Notes under the pieces: generated by a model
Told to the model about the DNA's origin: nothing
Seen by the model: the letters and a program-made list of their open reading frames with translations, nothing else
Database searches by the model: none
Assembly (NCBI GenBank): GCA_013398015.1
Contig: VZRR01010266.1
Coordinates: forward strand, 62,001 to 126,000
Length of the DNA: 64,000 nucleotides
Source of the DNA: Oreocharis arfaki
Taxonomy: Eukaryota > Chordata > Aves > Passeriformes > Paramythiidae
Direction of reading: 5' to 3'
Program-made: the position numbers and the translations under genes
Shown: positions 62,161-64,000 of the stretch, piece by piece
Numbering within the stretch: the first letter of the stretch is position 1
How the letters are laid out: each line of letters opens with the position of its first letter

Positions 62161-63670
62161 TGCAACTACAATGCTGTTTTGGTAAAATGCTCCCGGCTTA
62201 GTGCAAAGGTCACAATGAATCCATGGCCCAAGAACAACATCTGTTTCCTCTTGTAACAGGATAATGAATAGGGACCAGCTTAGGTCTGGAAAAGTTCATG
62301 TCTTCAAATTTGTTTTTCTTTACCATTGTCAACTATGGCAGTTCTACCTTTAAGAGCAAAGAAAAGAAGCTCTGAGGGGATGGTCTTGTGTAAAACACTG
62401 ATTTAAGCACAGAGAGCCTGTATTTCACAGGGCTTTGATTCAAACCTCTCCTTTCTGGATCTAAAACTTCTCCTATCTGGCTCCTCTGCCATTTCATGGA
62501 GTGTGTCAGGCGTCAAAGCTTTTGATCATCCCATGAGGACTGAGCAGGTTCCTCCAGGCCTGGCTTACCATGGACCAGGGCATCTGAAACTCAGGAGCCC
62601 CCCAGGAAAGCCCTGAACTGCAGCACTGCTCCTGTTTCATCAGCCTGAGAGACCTTCCAAGACTTCATCTCATGGGGTAGGCTTGGGTCCTGCTCAACCT
62701 CCTCCCTGTTCCACCTCTTCAAGTTTTGGGTGATTATACTCAGAGGAGTTGTAAGCAAATATCCAATTGCTATTTTCAACCTCTGAAGAGGAGAAAACTC
62801 TGACTCAAGGCTACAAATTATAGTTCCATTACCAAAGCTACTGATAGGCAGAACACAGGGTGATAATTGATTTGGGTTGTGCTAAAAATATCTAGGCTAA
62901 GTTTTTTGAAAAATCTTCTTTCACTGGAAAAAGATGTGGGCTTGTACGCCACACATACTTCGTTTTTAAAATGCTTGTATTTTTCTTTAAACATCTTATA
63001 TTTTCACTGGGGGAGTGCTGCAAGCTCATAGCGGAGTACAGTAACATCACACTGTGCAACCAAAGACCAAGAAAGCTCCTTTTTAAAAAAACAAAGAAAA
63101 TTTCTCCTATTTTATGAACTAAAATATATGAATATAATGTTATTTTCACACCTCTGCCAAGTAAAAATAAAGGCCACAACCACAGCACTGACACACCATG
63201 CCAAGATGATACATAGTTAAGGCATTTGTTGGATTCTTGTCACCCAGGAGGTATTAAAAAAATGAGGTTTATCCCTTTAAGAGAACTGTGCACCAGAATT
63301 AAATAAGGCGGAAAAAAGAACATCAGGTTTTACGTAGGATGCAAAACCAGCAGGAAGGGACGCAGAGTACCCAAGCTCATCGAAAAATTAATGGCAAGCT
63401 CTTTGTGTGATACTGTTCCGCTGGAAAGTAAGAAAGCAAAAAAATTTTAAAAGCAATTCCCTAAAATAACAACAAAGTCCCAGCAAGAGGTCTCTTAGCC
63501 AGCTGCAGAAATTATACAGCCCCTGGAATGCTGCTTCTACTCCTCATTTTTCCAACTGACTCAGTTAACCCGGACAAAAAGGGGAGTTAAAAAAGCCCTG
63601 CTCATTTACAGCTCCTTGGTGATGATCTGATGCCATGGAAATTATCTAAAGCCAAAGAGAAAGCTGGGTT

Positions 63671-64000
63671 TAGGAAGCTCCACTCCCTGCCAGGGGCAGG
63701 GCCGCCTTCCACTGCCCAGNAGGGGCTCTGAGGTCTCCCCGAAGCCTTCTCCTCTCCAGGTGAGCACCCCCAGCTCTCCCAGCCTGGCTCCAGAGCAGAG
63801 GGGCTCCAGCCCTTGGAGCATCTCCGTGGCCTCCTCTGTCCTGGCTCCAGCAGCTCCAGGTCCTTCCTGTGCTGGGACCCCAGGGCTGGGGCAGCTCTGC
63901 AGGTGGGGCCTCACCTGAATGGGGCAGGGGGCAGAATCCTCCCCTTTCCTCTGCCCAGGCTGAGGGATCAGCCCAGGCCATGGGGGGTTTCTGGGTTCCC
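63671..64000 (-). mobile_element. CR1 LINE, 3' fragment, broken by an N and cut by the window edge
   Basis: The left piece (CTCCACTCCCTGCCAGGGGC up to CCACTGCCCAG) is the CR1 3' end. After the single N at 63720 the sequence resumes at AGGGGCTCTGAGGTCTCCCC, which in intact copies lies ~250 bp further 5'. The remainder covers the ORF2 end and reaches the window edge. It is in the same sense as MYO9A. Confidence 0.88.

Larger units (their letters stand above)
60650..64000 (-). other. MYO9A: MYO9A intron upstream of exon A (incomplete)
   Basis: This is the 3' part of the intron that ends TTTTCTCCTTGCAG at exon A. It holds a short CR1 remnant at 61981-62035, an AT-rich low-complexity tract at 62045-62160 and a CR1 copy at 63671-64000. 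60650-61980 and 62161-63670 show nothing identifiable. The preceding coding exon lies outside the window. Confidence 0.82.

Overview
The window is vertebrate nuclear DNA, almost certainly from a bird. Two things show this. Short coding exons with GT-AG splice sites are spaced over tens of kilobases. The recognisable dispersed repeats are nearly all 3' fragments of CR1 (chicken repeat 1) LINEs, ending in degenerate ATTCTATG-type tails. Turtles and crocodilians also carry CR1, so bird is an inference. I cannot name the species.

One gene explains the coding content: MYO9A (unconventional myosin IXa, a single-headed motor with a Rho GTPase-activating tail), on the minus strand. Eight consecutive internal coding exons are visible, read from right to left: 60649-60587, 58919-58820, 56148-56092, 52293-52196, 50302-50176, 42941-42852, 21061-20945 and 12784-12650. 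Their reading frames join without a break, giving 787 nt (about 262 codons) of the motor domain, from the helix after switch I to switch II and the relay region. The ATP-binding P-loop and N-terminal Ras-associating region lie beyond the right edge. The rest of the motor, the IQ motifs, the C1 domain and the RhoGAP domain lie beyond the left edge.

The remaining ~98.8% is intron. 1-12649 is the start of the intron after the switch II exon and holds four CR1 copies or split copies, a short CR1 tail, and an unclassified repeat present twice. 12785-20944 has no CR1 I can see. 21062-42851, the largest intron (~21.8 kb), holds a dense CR1 cluster including two inverted CR1 pairs and a nested CR1. 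The introns between 42942 and 60586 hold smaller CR1 fragments, short tandem duplications and AT-rich stretches. 60650-64000 ends in a CR1 copy broken by a single N at 63720, probably an assembly gap.

I found no second gene, no structural RNA gene, no CRISPR array and no prokaryotic or viral system. The other open frames are chance frames in introns or frames across CR1 copies. The most interesting non-coding feature is a pair of nearly identical CR1 copies in opposite orientation about 1.5 kb apart, which would form a long hairpin in the MYO9A primary transcript.
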